Origin: Sulfopaludibacter sp035606355 | GTDB taxonomy: Bacteria; Acidobacteriota; Terriglobia; Bryobacterales; Bryobacteraceae | Direction: 5' to 3' | Length of the DNA: 64,000 bases | Assembly (NCBI GenBank): GCA_035606355.1 | Contig: DATNFO010000031.1 | Location: forward strand, 153,092-217,091 | Part shown: positions 36,964-45,376 of the stretch, in pieces | How positions within the stretch are numbered: position 1 is the stretch's first letter | Layout: each line of letters begins with the position of its first letter | Position numbers and translations under genes: made by a program | The notes under the pieces: model-generated | What the model was told of the DNA's origin: nothing | Database searches by the model: none | The model's input: the letters and a program-made list of their open reading frames with translations, nothing else

Positions 36964-37078
36964 AACTAGATTCTGACGCGCGAGTGGCGTTCACCGCCAG
37001 TGCCGTTTTCAAAAGACCAAATCCCGCGAACATAGGAGCGACAGCACAGCGGCTCTGCCGGCTAGTATTTTCCAGTTA

Positions 37079-37107
37079 TTGATTGCTTTCCGGGCCGCCC
37101 CTATAAT
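37079..37107 (+). promoter_or_regulatory. Near-consensus sigma70 promoter for the barrel/TlpA pair
   Basis: TTGATT at 37079-37084 and TATAAT at 37102-37107 are spaced by 17 bases. The transcription start would be about 37114, leaving a leader of about 22 bases that carries GGAGGG at 37119-37124 before the ATG at 37136. Confidence 0.75.
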
Positions 37108-37135
37108 CGCTCTATCTCGGAGGGATGTTCCACGC

Positions 37136-38218
37136 ATGAAGTTGACGACAAAGCTGTCTATAATCCCTTTTCTCGCCCTCGCCACCGCGCCCGCAGTGTA
37201 CGCGCAGGGCTGTATTGTGGCGCGCTCCAGTTCCATCGATATGGCTCCCGAAAGCCAGGGTGGATATCTGCAGACCGGCGACTGGGAACTTACCATCGGC
37301 TACCGTCACCAGTTTTCCTATAAACACTTCGTCGGCGACGTGGAACAGAAGTATCGAGTGCAGCAAGGCACGCAGGTGATGAACAAGATCAACCTGGAGG
37401 ATATCGATCTCACGTATCAGGCGACCCCGCGCTTCAGTTTTACCATCAACGCGCCTCTGCTGCTCGCCAGCCGGCGCTCCAACAACTCGTACTACACGAC
37501 CACGTCTTCCGGGCTGGGAGATATGACACTGATCGCGCAGGGCTGGCTCTGGAATCCACGGCATGCGCGACGCGGCAACATTGCAATCGGTTATGGCGTG
37601 CAGGCGCCCACCGGGAAGGACAATGTCCAGAACAACGTGCTGACCTCGGCATCGGCCACCACGCCCACCACCGTCACAGCGGACTATTCCATTCAGCCCG
37701 GCAGCGGCGGTTGGGGCATGGTGTTCCAGTGGCAGGCATTCCGGGAATTGGGCCGTGACGCGACTGTTTACACGACCGGCAACTATTTGGCGACTCAGGG
37801 CGGCACAAATAACGTGCTGCGCAGCGCCACGGCGGTGAATCAGCCACTGACCGCCTACAACGCGATTCAGGATCAATACCTGCTTCAGGCCGGCGTGGCG
37901 TTTCCGATCCGCAAAATCCGGGGCCTCACGGTCACCTTCGGCCCGCGCATGGAAGGCGTGCCGGCATCCAACCTCATCGGCAACGATCTGGGCTTCCGCC
38001 GCCCGGGGTTCGCGATCTCGGCCGAACCGGGCTTCGTATATGCGCGCGGCGGCAGTATGCTGCAGGCCAGTGTAGGCAAAGCGATATACAGGGATCGCAC
38101 GCGCAGCGTGCCGGACAAGATGCTAGGTACTCACGGGGACGCCGCTTTCGCCGACTACGTTTGGCTGGTGAGTTACACCTATCGCATGCCCAAACACAGA
38201 AGCGAAAGCTCCAATTGA
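37136..38218 (+). CDS. Outer-membrane beta-barrel protein (transporter-like), upstream of TlpA
   Basis: 360 residues from ATG 37136 with GGAGGG at 37119-37124 (upstream in-frame ATG 37079 is inside the promoter and is rejected). A Sec signal ends in AVYAQ, then GCIVARSS with a Cys shortly after the cleavage site. Alternating strands such as GYLQTGDWELTIGYRHQFSYK, DIDLTYQATPRFSFTINAP and YVWLVSYTYRM look like a barrel of the MetA/phenol-degradation or DUF-type outer-membrane group. It is followed after one base by a thioredoxin gene, so the two are co-expressed. A role in metal or small-molecule handling is possible but not shown. Confidence 0.78.
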   Translation: MKLTTKLSIIPFLALATAPAVYAQGCIVARSSSIDMAPESQGGYLQTGDWELTIGYRHQFSYKHFVGDVEQKYRVQQGTQVMNKINLEDIDLTYQATPRFSFTINAPLLLASRRSNNSYYTTTSSGLGDMTLIAQGWLWNPRHARRGNIAIGYGVQAPTGKDNVQNNVLTSASATTPTTVTADYSIQPGSGGWGMVFQWQAFRELGRDATVYTTGNYLATQGGTNNVLRSATAVNQPLTAYNAIQDQYLLQAGVAFPIRKIRGLTVTFGPRMEGVPASNLIGNDLGFRRPGFAISAEPGFVYARGGSMLQASVGKAIYRDRTRSVPDKMLGTHGDAAFADYVWLVSYTYRMPKHRSESSN

Positions 38219-38219
38219 T

Positions 38220-38708
38220 ATGCGGCTGCTTGCACTGTGCGTTTTGCTGGCCGCCGCCGTTCCCGGTCAAGCGGGCGAACCGGCGGCCAAGGCGCGTCTG
38301 CACGAGTTGCGCGGCAAGCCGGCGATCGTGAACTTCTGGGCCACCTGGTGCGTTCCATGCCAGGCGGAGATGCCGGCGCTCGTGGAACTCGAGAAGACGT
38401 ATGGAGCCAAGGTGCAGTTCGTCGCTGCGTCCCTGGATGATAAGAAGACCAGGGACAAGGTCCCCGAATTCCTCGAGAAATATCACGCGACATTCCCGGT
38501 ATGGTACGGGGTAACAGCAGATGACCTCGACGATCTGAAACTCGGCGAAGCAGTGCCGGCCACTCTGTTCCTGGATCGCGACGGGCGCGCCGTCTTCCGC
38601 ATTCTCGGCCAGGCGCGCTCCGAAGAAGTGGAGGCGCGCTTAAAGTGGCTCGCGGGCGACCGCACTGTTCCCAAACCCGAGCCTCTGGTCAAGCATTTGG
38701 AAAAGTGA
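38220..38708 (+). CDS. TlpA/ResA-like exported thioredoxin
   Basis: 162 residues. The signal-like N-terminus MRLLALCVLLAAAVPGQAGE is followed by a thioredoxin fold with the active-site motif WATWCVPCQAEMP (CVPC) and the cis-Pro stretch AVPATLFLDRDG. TlpA-like proteins reduce periplasmic disulfides, for example during cytochrome c maturation or metallo-centre assembly. The ATG lies one base after the barrel gene stop, indicating an operon. A downstream multihaem cytochrome operon on the other strand could need such a reductant, though no direct link is visible. It ends seven bases before the convergent ASPIC gene. Confidence 0.9.
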   Translation: MRLLALCVLLAAAVPGQAGEPAAKARLHELRGKPAIVNFWATWCVPCQAEMPALVELEKTYGAKVQFVAASLDDKKTRDKVPEFLEKYHATFPVWYGVTADDLDDLKLGEAVPATLFLDRDGRAVFRILGQARSEEVEARLKWLAGDRTVPKPEPLVKHLEK

Positions 38709-38715
38709 GCAGAAG

Positions 38716-40371
38716 CTATGTATTCCACGGAACGGGATTCGACCCTTCCACGCACTCCCACACGCCGGCAGCGAGCGGTCCATGTTCATCCACTCTGCCG
38801 CTCGGCCATTCGACAACGAGCCGCGCCGTCCGTTGGCGCCGCCCGATGCCAAATGTGAGCGCCGGCTCAGACTGCGATAAATAGCTTGACCCGCTCTTCA
38901 CCACGCGAGATTGTGTGCCGTCTGGCGTAGTCAGGCGGGCAACTGCGCCAATCGCGTCGCGATTCGATTTCGTTCCCCGCAGGCGCAGGCGGACCGATCG
39001 GTTGCCGTTTGCCAGCTCATTTCGATAAAGACAGGCGGGCCCCTGATTCGTGGTCACCAGCAAGTCGAGGTCGCCATCGTTATCGAAATCGCCGCAGGCC
39101 GCGCCGCGGGCTACTTTGGCAGCGGCAAACCCCGCGCCCGCCTCGCGCGCTACATCGCGGAATTTGCCTTGGCCGCGATTCAGGAAAAGGTGCGGCGGTT
39201 GAGCATAGGCCGTCTGCCCGCTCAAATTGCGCGCGGTTTCGTCGATGTGGCCGTTGGCCGCGAACAGATCCAGTTTGCCGTCGAGATCGGCATCGAAAAA
39301 CAGGCATCCGAACCCCAGGCTATGGAGCGAAGCCGGGCCGATGCCGCTGGCGACTGCGGCGTCGCGGTACACACCTCCCGCGCCGGGCCGGTATAGCGCC
39401 ATCATTTCGCCATCGAAATTGGTGATCGCGATGGCTTGCGCTCCGCTGCCGTCGATGTCTCCCGAATCGATTCCCATGCCGGCGCGCGCTTTTCCATCTT
39501 CGCTAAAGGCTACGGCCGCGCGCACGCCGGCCTCTTCGAACGTGCCGTCACGCCGGTTCCGATACAATTTGTTCGGCTGCGTGTCATTGGCGACGATCAG
39601 GTCGGGCCAGCCGTCGCAGTCATAATCCAGCATCGCCACTCCCAGCGATTTGGAGCTGGTATCGAAGATCCCGCTCTTGGCAGTCACGTCTTCGAATGTG
39701 CCGTTACCGCGATTGCGGAACAGCCAGTTGGTGGCGCCCTGATACGCTTCGGGTGTGCAGTACGATTTTCGCTTGCCGTCCACGCTGCAGAAGACGTCGT
39801 GCTCGGGCGCCCATTTGAGGTAATTGCAGACAAAAAGATCGAGGTGCCCATCGCGGTCAAAGTCGAACCAGACCGCCGAGGTGCTGAAACCAGCGCGGCC
39901 GCCGAGTCCGGATTTCGCCGTCACGTCAATGAAGCGGCCCTTCCCCGTGTTCTGAAAGAGCCGGTTCTGACCGAACGCCGTAACCAGCAAGTCCGGGAAG
40001 CCATCGTTGTTGTAATCCGCGACGGCGACCCCCATGCCGTACATCTCGATCGCGAGCCCGGCCTGCTCGGTCACGTCGGTAAACGTCCCGTTGCGGTTGT
40101 TGCGATAGAGTTGGAGCGTGCTGCGGTGCTTCTTGTGGCCCGGCCAATCCATGCCGTTCACCAACAGGATGTCCAACCAGCCATCGCAATCGTAATCCAG
40201 GAAGGCGCAACCTGGACCGAGTGTTTCCGGAAGATACTTGGCGCCGAATGCGCCGCTGTTGTGCTGAAAGCGGATGCCGGCGCGAGCCGTTATGTCAGTG
40301 AAGCTGAATCCGAGCGAAGATCCGGTGAGCGGCAGCGCCGCGGCCGCAGCCAGGAAATCGCGCCGCGTCAC
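38716..40371 (-). CDS. CRTAC1-type FG-GAP/ASPIC-UnbV protein with Tat signal, last gene of the cytochrome operon
   Basis: 551 residues. The start MTRRDFLAAAAALPLTGSS is a Tat signal. FG-GAP loops include DYDCDGWLDILLVN, DYNNDGFPDLLVT, DFDRDGHLDLFVC, DYDCDGWPDLIVA, DADLDGKLDLFAA and DFDNDGDLDLLVT. The ASPIC/UnbV domain is GNRSVRLRLRGTKSNRDAIGAVARL to RLVVEWPSG. A Cys near the middle (HDVFCSVDGKRKSYCTPEAYQG) forms a pair also found in the paralogue at 43742 (DLWCSLDGATKSYCTPESYKG), probably a conserved disulfide. Its ATG overlaps the response-regulator stop (ATGA), the last of a series of overlapping junctions. Confidence 0.92.
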   Translation of the reverse strand: MTRRDFLAAAAALPLTGSSLGFSFTDITARAGIRFQHNSGAFGAKYLPETLGPGCAFLDYDCDGWLDILLVNGMDWPGHKKHRSTLQLYRNNRNGTFTDVTEQAGLAIEMYGMGVAVADYNNDGFPDLLVTAFGQNRLFQNTGKGRFIDVTAKSGLGGRAGFSTSAVWFDFDRDGHLDLFVCNYLKWAPEHDVFCSVDGKRKSYCTPEAYQGATNWLFRNRGNGTFEDVTAKSGIFDTSSKSLGVAMLDYDCDGWPDLIVANDTQPNKLYRNRRDGTFEEAGVRAAVAFSEDGKARAGMGIDSGDIDGSGAQAIAITNFDGEMMALYRPGAGGVYRDAAVASGIGPASLHSLGFGCLFFDADLDGKLDLFAANGHIDETARNLSGQTAYAQPPHLFLNRGQGKFRDVAREAGAGFAAAKVARGAACGDFDNDGDLDLLVTTNQGPACLYRNELANGNRSVRLRLRGTKSNRDAIGAVARLTTPDGTQSRVVKSGSSYLSQSEPALTFGIGRRQRTARLVVEWPSGRVDEHGPLAAGVWECVEGSNPVPWNT

Positions 40372-40991
40372 GAGATTACCGCCAGGCCGTTGCGGATGGC
40401 ATAAACCACAAGGTCCGCCGTATTGTGAATGTCGAGCGCCTGCATCAGATTCGCGCGATGCACCGCGACCGTGTTTACGCTGACCCGCAGCAACTGCGCG
40501 ATATCCCGATTCGACTTGCCATTCACAATGAGCTGCAGCACTTCCAATTCGCGAGTGGTGAGTTCCGGGACGCCGGTGGGCGGCATTTTCTCAAGGCGTG
40601 GATCGAGCACATGTTCGCCCGCGGCGACTCGCCGGATAGCGGCGGCGAGTTCCAGGTCCATGGCATTCTTCAGCAGATACCCACGCGCGCCCGCATCGAG
40701 GCAGGTGCGCACATAGTTCGCCTCCTCGTGCATGCTCAACATCAGGACTGCCGCCTGGGGCGCTATCTTCAGGATGTGGCGTGTGGCCGCGGCGCCGTTC
40801 ATTCCCGGCAGCGCGAAATCCATCACGATCACCGCGGGAATCGCGGCCTGAACCAGTTCGATGGCCATCTCGCCGCTTGCCGCCTCGCCGGTAACCACGA
40901 TGTCCGGCTCGTCTTCGAGTATGCGCCGGAAGCCGCGGCGAACCAGGTGATGGTCGTCAACGAGAAGGACGCTAATCTTTTGTTCAGGCAT
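40368..40991 (-). CDS. NarL/FixJ-family response regulator of the cytochrome operon
   Basis: 207 residues. The receiver has D12-D13, the phospho-acceptor D58 in IVMDFALPGMNG and a conserved Lys in YLLKNAMD. The C-terminal LuxR helix-turn-helix reads LTTRELEVLQLIVNGKSNRDIAQLLRVSVNTVAVHRANLM. The start overlaps the upstream kinase gene by eight bases, and its stop overlaps the following ASPIC gene. It is almost certainly the partner of the NarX-like kinase immediately upstream and may control its own operon. Confidence 0.94.
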   Translation of the reverse strand: MPEQKISVLLVDDHHLVRRGFRRILEDEPDIVVTGEAASGEMAIELVQAAIPAVIVMDFALPGMNGAAATRHILKIAPQAAVLMLSMHEEANYVRTCLDAGARGYLLKNAMDLELAAAIRRVAAGEHVLDPRLEKMPPTGVPELTTRELEVLQLIVNGKSNRDIAQLLRVSVNTVAVHRANLMQALDIHNTADLVVYAIRNGLAVIS

Positions 40992-42312
40992 GGGCCTCCA
41001 GCAGGACTACGGGCACGGTGAGCCGCACCAGCAATCCGCCTTCTTCCGGATTCAGCAGCTCCAGCTTTCCATTCACCAGCTCGGCGCGCTCGCGCATGGA
41101 TACCAGTCCCATGCCGGGAGCTTTGCTCGAGGCAGCCAAGCCGATGCCGCCGTCCTGAACCTCCAGCACGACGGCTTCCGGCGAATACCGCACGCGAACG
41201 GTGGCAGCCGCTGCCCTTGAGTGGCGCGCCACGTTGTTCAGCGCCTCCTGCAATACGCGATAGACGTGAATGGCGATGTTCTGGTCGAGCGCCGGCGCAT
41301 CGCCGGAAGATTCGTACGCGATGCGGATGCCGGTCTGCTTCTCAAAGACGGGTAGCTGCGCCCGCAGCGCGGGCTCGAGCCCGAGTTCTTCAAGGGTAGC
41401 GGGGTGCAACGCCTGCGAGAGCGCCCGTACCTTGTCCAGCGTAGATTGAACGATCTCCTGCACCTCCTTGAGTTCGGATTGCAGCGCCGAATCGGAGGCC
41501 GCCGTATGCCGCGCCGTCCGGTGCAACATGGCGCCTATGGCGGTCAGAATCTGGCCGAACTCGTCATGCAGCTCGCGGGAAATATAGCGGAACGTGCTTT
41601 CTTGAATGGAGATGAGTTGGCGCGCCAGTTCGCTGCGGCGCTCGGAAATGGCGGCCACGCGCGCGAACATGCGGCGGTTGTAGTGCACCAGGTAAAGTCC
41701 CGTACCCAGAAGCACCAGCAGCACCGCGGCTAGAAAGAGATAAACATCGCGCTCTCCACGCGCGTAGATATCGCGAGTCTGCGCGGCGGCCTGTTTCTCA
41801 CTTTCATTGTTCTCCACCAGGAGCCGCGCCACCGTCGTGCTCAACGTCGCCTCGCGGGCCGAGAGCGAAATGCGGACCCGCATCCGCGCCTCCTTCTCAT
41901 CGGTCTGGGCAAGAGTAAAAATCCGATCGAGCGCGTCCCAGAACTGGGCTGTGAGTGCGGAGAGGTATCGCCGCTGCGCGTCCGGCACGGATACTGGACG
42001 GAACTGCGCTTCACGCGCCACGGCATCTTCCAAATCCACGCGCAGCCGCCTGAACTGCGCCTGCCAGGCGGTGAGCGGGTACGGCTCGGTCGCATCCACC
42101 ATGTCACGGATCGCCAGATCCACCTGGTTCAGATCGTTTTGGATGCGCAGCAGCAGCATCGAATCGGTGCGGTTGCGGTCAATGGTTTCCGACTGCAACT
42201 GCCGCAGTCCGCGGAGTTGCACAATCGTGAACCCGGCGTACACGGCCACGGCGGACAACGTCACAGCGAGTCCAGTGAGCAGGCCGATGGTAGGAGACCG
42301 GTGAGACTGCAT
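40984..42312 (-). CDS. NarX-like membrane histidine kinase
   Basis: 442 residues. Two membrane helices (~8-30 and ~188-210) frame an all-helical periplasmic region of the four-helix/CHASE3 or MCP-like type. The cytoplasmic part begins with a HisKA_3 dimerisation motif (YISRELHDEFGQILTAIGAML, phosphorylated His in RELHDE), then an HATPase domain (EALNNVARHSRA, GMGLVSMRERAELVNG). Kinases of this type detect small anions or redox signals in NarX and relatives, but the ligand here is unknown. Its ATG shares one base with the amidase stop (TAATG). Being embedded in an operon with a pentahaem cytochrome hints at a redox-related stimulus. Confidence 0.92.
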   Translation of the reverse strand: MQSHRSPTIGLLTGLAVTLSAVAVYAGFTIVQLRGLRQLQSETIDRNRTDSMLLLRIQNDLNQVDLAIRDMVDATEPYPLTAWQAQFRRLRVDLEDAVAREAQFRPVSVPDAQRRYLSALTAQFWDALDRIFTLAQTDEKEARMRVRISLSAREATLSTTVARLLVENNESEKQAAAQTRDIYARGERDVYLFLAAVLLVLLGTGLYLVHYNRRMFARVAAISERRSELARQLISIQESTFRYISRELHDEFGQILTAIGAMLHRTARHTAASDSALQSELKEVQEIVQSTLDKVRALSQALHPATLEELGLEPALRAQLPVFEKQTGIRIAYESSGDAPALDQNIAIHVYRVLQEALNNVARHSRAAAATVRVRYSPEAVVLEVQDGGIGLAASSKAPGMGLVSMRERAELVNGKLELLNPEEGGLLVRLTVPVVLLEAHA

Positions 42313-43745
42313 TACCCGTATTGTGCATTATCCGCTATAGCGGCAGCGGTGGCCGCGGAACGAAGCGAACCAGGCGCCCTCCAGCCGCCTAAACACTCTT
42401 CGAGGCGCATCGCGATCGCGAGGACTATGTCTTCCCGCCACGGACGCGCGGCAACCTGAACTCCGATGGGAAGACCATCGGCCGTCTCCCCGCAGCGCAC
42501 GGCGACCGCCGGCCAGCCGGTGACATTGTGTGTCATGGTGTAGCTGAAACCGCGGAATGTGTCTTCCTCGATGGATTTGCCGTGCGGAATGGCAGCGTTT
42601 GCGCACACCGGCGAAATCACCGCATCGAAAGGCGTGAGGAATTCGAGCATGGAGGCGCGGAAGGCGAAAAGCGCCGACCAGCGGTCCGCGAATTCATGGA
42701 TGCCGGCGCGATACTGCTCCAACTTGCTCAACCAACCTTGCAGCAAAGGATGAGTGCGGTTGCTCCCAATTTGCTCCAGGTATGCGTGCAGGTCATCGCC
42801 GCCATCAGCGCCGATCAGCATCATCTCCAAGTCATAGCTCTCCTGGATGCGCGGCGGCCGGCAATATTTGGCGCCTAACGCGCCGGCCACGGTCTCCACC
42901 GTGGCCGCCGTTTCCGCGGAGGGCGCACTGATTCCGTTATCGGCGAACCATGCGATGCGCAGTTGGGCGGCATCGAGGCTCGCAGCATCGTTCAATGGCA
43001 TCGGCACGACGGTGTGGTCGTGTCCATCGGGTCCTACAAGGAGCGGCACCATAGCGCAGAGATCTTCGATCCGGCGGGCCATGGGGCCGATCTGCCACAG
43101 CGTTTCAATCCAACCCCCGGCCGGCGGCACGTGGCCGGTTCTAGGCAAACGGCCCGAGGTAGGTTTGAGCGCGGCGATACCGCAGAAATGCGCCGGCAGG
43201 CGGACACTTCCGGCTGCGTCGCTGCCGAGCCCAAACGGCGATCCGCACGCGGCGATCAGCGCCGCCTCGCCGCCGCTCGAACCGCCGCACGTGCGCGAGA
43301 GGTCATAAGGATTGTTTGTACGGCCGTAGATCAGGTTGTCGGTTTCGAAGGCAAAGAGCAGGTCCGGTAGATTCGTACGGGCCAACGGTATGGCCCCGGC
43401 GGAGCGTAAACGATGAACCAGCGCGGCGTCCTGAATCGACCGCGGCGCATCGCGAAATCCAAGCGTACCCGCGCTGCAGCTCGTGCCGGCCACTTCGATA
43501 GAGTCTTTGACGGAAAACGGAACACCGTCCAGTGGGCTGAGCAAACCGCCGTCAGCCCGCCGTTGGTCGGCTGCCTGCGCCGCTTCTAATGCGGGTTGCT
43601 CCAGCACTTCGATTACGGCGTTCAGTTGCGGATTGATTTCCGCGATCCGGTCCAGATGAGCCCGCACCAGTTCGGCGGAGCTGATGGATCCGTTGCGAAT
43701 CAACTTCCCTTGAGTGACGCCCGAGAGCGCCAGAATTTCGTTCAT
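42312..43745 (-). CDS. Amidase-signature family hydrolase
   Basis: 477 residues of the amidase signature family, with the Ser-cisSer-Lys triad visible: Lys80 in PFSVKDSIE, the cis-Ser in GGSSGGE (~156) and the nucleophile Ser180 in GLGSDAAGSVR. These enzymes hydrolyse amides or, as GatA, act in tRNA-dependent amidation; no gatB or gatC is near and there is no signal peptide, so a cytoplasmic small-molecule amidase is the likelier role. It is positioned between an ASPIC/UnbV gene (its ATG overlaps that stop by four bases) and the histidine kinase. Why a cytoplasmic amidase is coupled to exported redox proteins is unclear. Confidence 0.92.
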   Translation of the reverse strand: MNEILALSGVTQGKLIRNGSISSAELVRAHLDRIAEINPQLNAVIEVLEQPALEAAQAADQRRADGGLLSPLDGVPFSVKDSIEVAGTSCSAGTLGFRDAPRSIQDAALVHRLRSAGAIPLARTNLPDLLFAFETDNLIYGRTNNPYDLSRTCGGSSGGEAALIAACGSPFGLGSDAAGSVRLPAHFCGIAALKPTSGRLPRTGHVPPAGGWIETLWQIGPMARRIEDLCAMVPLLVGPDGHDHTVVPMPLNDAASLDAAQLRIAWFADNGISAPSAETAATVETVAGALGAKYCRPPRIQESYDLEMMLIGADGGDDLHAYLEQIGSNRTHPLLQGWLSKLEQYRAGIHEFADRWSALFAFRASMLEFLTPFDAVISPVCANAAIPHGKSIEEDTFRGFSYTMTHNVTGWPAVAVRCGETADGLPIGVQVAARPWREDIVLAIAMRLEECLGGWRAPGSLRSAATAAAIADNAQYG

Positions 43746-45376
43746 TGTTCGTTCACCACCAGTTGCCGGTTGGCGGCCGTATTAGCGATTTTCTGCTTGA
43801 TCCCGCTGGGCCACTCGACCTCAACCGCGGCATTCGTGTCCTTGGCCAGCCCGAATGTCAGGGCAAGATCGCTCGACGAGCAGTAACTCGAGCCGCTATG
43901 AACAGTCTGCCACTGCGTGCCGCCCGCGCTGGTAACACGCACCACGGCGCCGATCCCATCGCGGTTGGATTTCCGCCCCACCAGCTTCACCTGGAGCCAA
44001 TGGTTCCGGTTGCCGCCATCGTTGCGATAGAGAGCCGCCGGGCCGTTGTTGGTCGAAATGAGTACGTCCAAGTCGCCGTCCTGATCGAAATCGGCATAAG
44101 CTGCGCCGCGCGCTACCAAAGGCCGGGTGAAGGCGTTAACCTGTTCGAACTTGCCATGTGCGTCATTGTGGAACAGCAGGGGCAGTTCGGCATACTGAAC
44201 CTTCGGTTGGACGCGGCTGATCTGCTCTTCGATGTGGCCGTTGGCAGCCAGAATATCGGGATAACCATCCAGGTCATAGTCGAAAAAGAACAGGCCGAAG
44301 GTCAGGTTGAGCAGACTGGCGCGTCCTACGGTGGAGCGGGGCGCTTCGTCCACAAACAAACCGTTGCCTTCGTTGTGATAGAGGCCGAGCATCTGGTTGG
44401 CGAAGTTTCCGACGATCAGGTGCGGCCGCCCCGACCGGTCATAGTCGGCGGCATCCACGCCCATGCCTCCGCGCGCCACGCCATCCTCGCCGAACGCCAC
44501 GCCGGCGGCGAGGCCTTCATCCTTGAAATGGCCATCCTTCAAATTGCGGTAGAGCCGGTTGGGCTGCGTGTCGTTCGAGACAAAAATATCGGGCCAGCCG
44601 TCGCCGTTGTAGTCGAGTACGGCAACGCCCAGCGACTTGCTCGTGCCGTCGGCGAGGCCTGCCTTCGCCGTCACGTCTTCAAATTTGCCTCCGCCCAAAT
44701 TGCGGTACAGCCGTGACGATGTTCCCTTGTACGATTCCGGCGTACAGTAGGATTTCGTCGCCCCATCCAACGAGCACCACAGGTCTCCCTGCGGCGTCCA
44801 CTGCACATAATTGGCGACGAACAGGTCGAGCTTGCCGTCGCGATCGTAATCCAGCCAGGCGGCGCTGGCGCTGAAGCCCGAGTTCGTGATGCCGGCCTCC
44901 CGCGTAACATCGCGAAAGTGTGCTCCTCCCTCGTTGTGAAAAAGATGATCGCCGCCGAGGCCGGTGATATAGACATCGTCGCGGCCGTCGTTATCGTAGT
45001 CGCCGATTGCCACGCCGAGAGCGTAGATGTCGATGTCCAGTCCGCTGCCGCGCGTAACATCGGTGAAGGTTCCGTTATGGTTGTTGCGGTAGAGCGCGGC
45101 GGTAGTGTGCCGGCCGTGCGGTTGCAGATCCTTGCCGTTCAACAGCAGGATATCGGGCCAGCCGTCGCCATCGAAATCGAAAAACGCGCAGCCGGGGCCC
45201 ATTGTCTCGGGCAGCCATTTCTTGCCGGATCTGCCCGCGTTGTGCGTAAAGTGGATGCCCGCGGCGCTCGTGATATCGGTGAAGCGGACGCCGCTAGTCT
45301 CCGCCGGCCCGGAGACGATCGCCGGCACGCTCAGGAAAGCGGCCAGAAATATGATCGTGAATAGGCTGCCTTTCAT
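43742..45376 (-). CDS. CRTAC1-type FG-GAP/ASPIC-UnbV protein with Sec signal, in the cytochrome operon
   Basis: 544 residues from ATG 45376, which has a GGAGGATAACA ribosome-binding site although it lies 83 bases inside the preceding cytochrome gene. The N-terminus LFTIIFLAAFLSVPAIVSG is a Sec-type signal. FG-GAP loops (DFDGDGWPDILLLN, DYDNDGRDDVYITG, DYDRDGKLDLFVAN, DYNGDGWPDIFVSN, DYDLDGYPDILAAN, DFDQDGDLDVLIST) precede the ASPIC/UnbV domain (RNHWLQVKLVGRKSNRDGIGAVVRV, AVEVEWPSG). It is closest in layout to the paralogue at 38716. The stop overlaps the amidase ATG. Confidence 0.93.
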   Translation of the reverse strand: MKGSLFTIIFLAAFLSVPAIVSGPAETSGVRFTDITSAAGIHFTHNAGRSGKKWLPETMGPGCAFFDFDGDGWPDILLLNGKDLQPHGRHTTAALYRNNHNGTFTDVTRGSGLDIDIYALGVAIGDYDNDGRDDVYITGLGGDHLFHNEGGAHFRDVTREAGITNSGFSASAAWLDYDRDGKLDLFVANYVQWTPQGDLWCSLDGATKSYCTPESYKGTSSRLYRNLGGGKFEDVTAKAGLADGTSKSLGVAVLDYNGDGWPDIFVSNDTQPNRLYRNLKDGHFKDEGLAAGVAFGEDGVARGGMGVDAADYDRSGRPHLIVGNFANQMLGLYHNEGNGLFVDEAPRSTVGRASLLNLTFGLFFFDYDLDGYPDILAANGHIEEQISRVQPKVQYAELPLLFHNDAHGKFEQVNAFTRPLVARGAAYADFDQDGDLDVLISTNNGPAALYRNDGGNRNHWLQVKLVGRKSNRDGIGAVVRVTSAGGTQWQTVHSGSSYCSSSDLALTFGLAKDTNAAVEVEWPSGIKQKIANTAANRQLVVNEQ

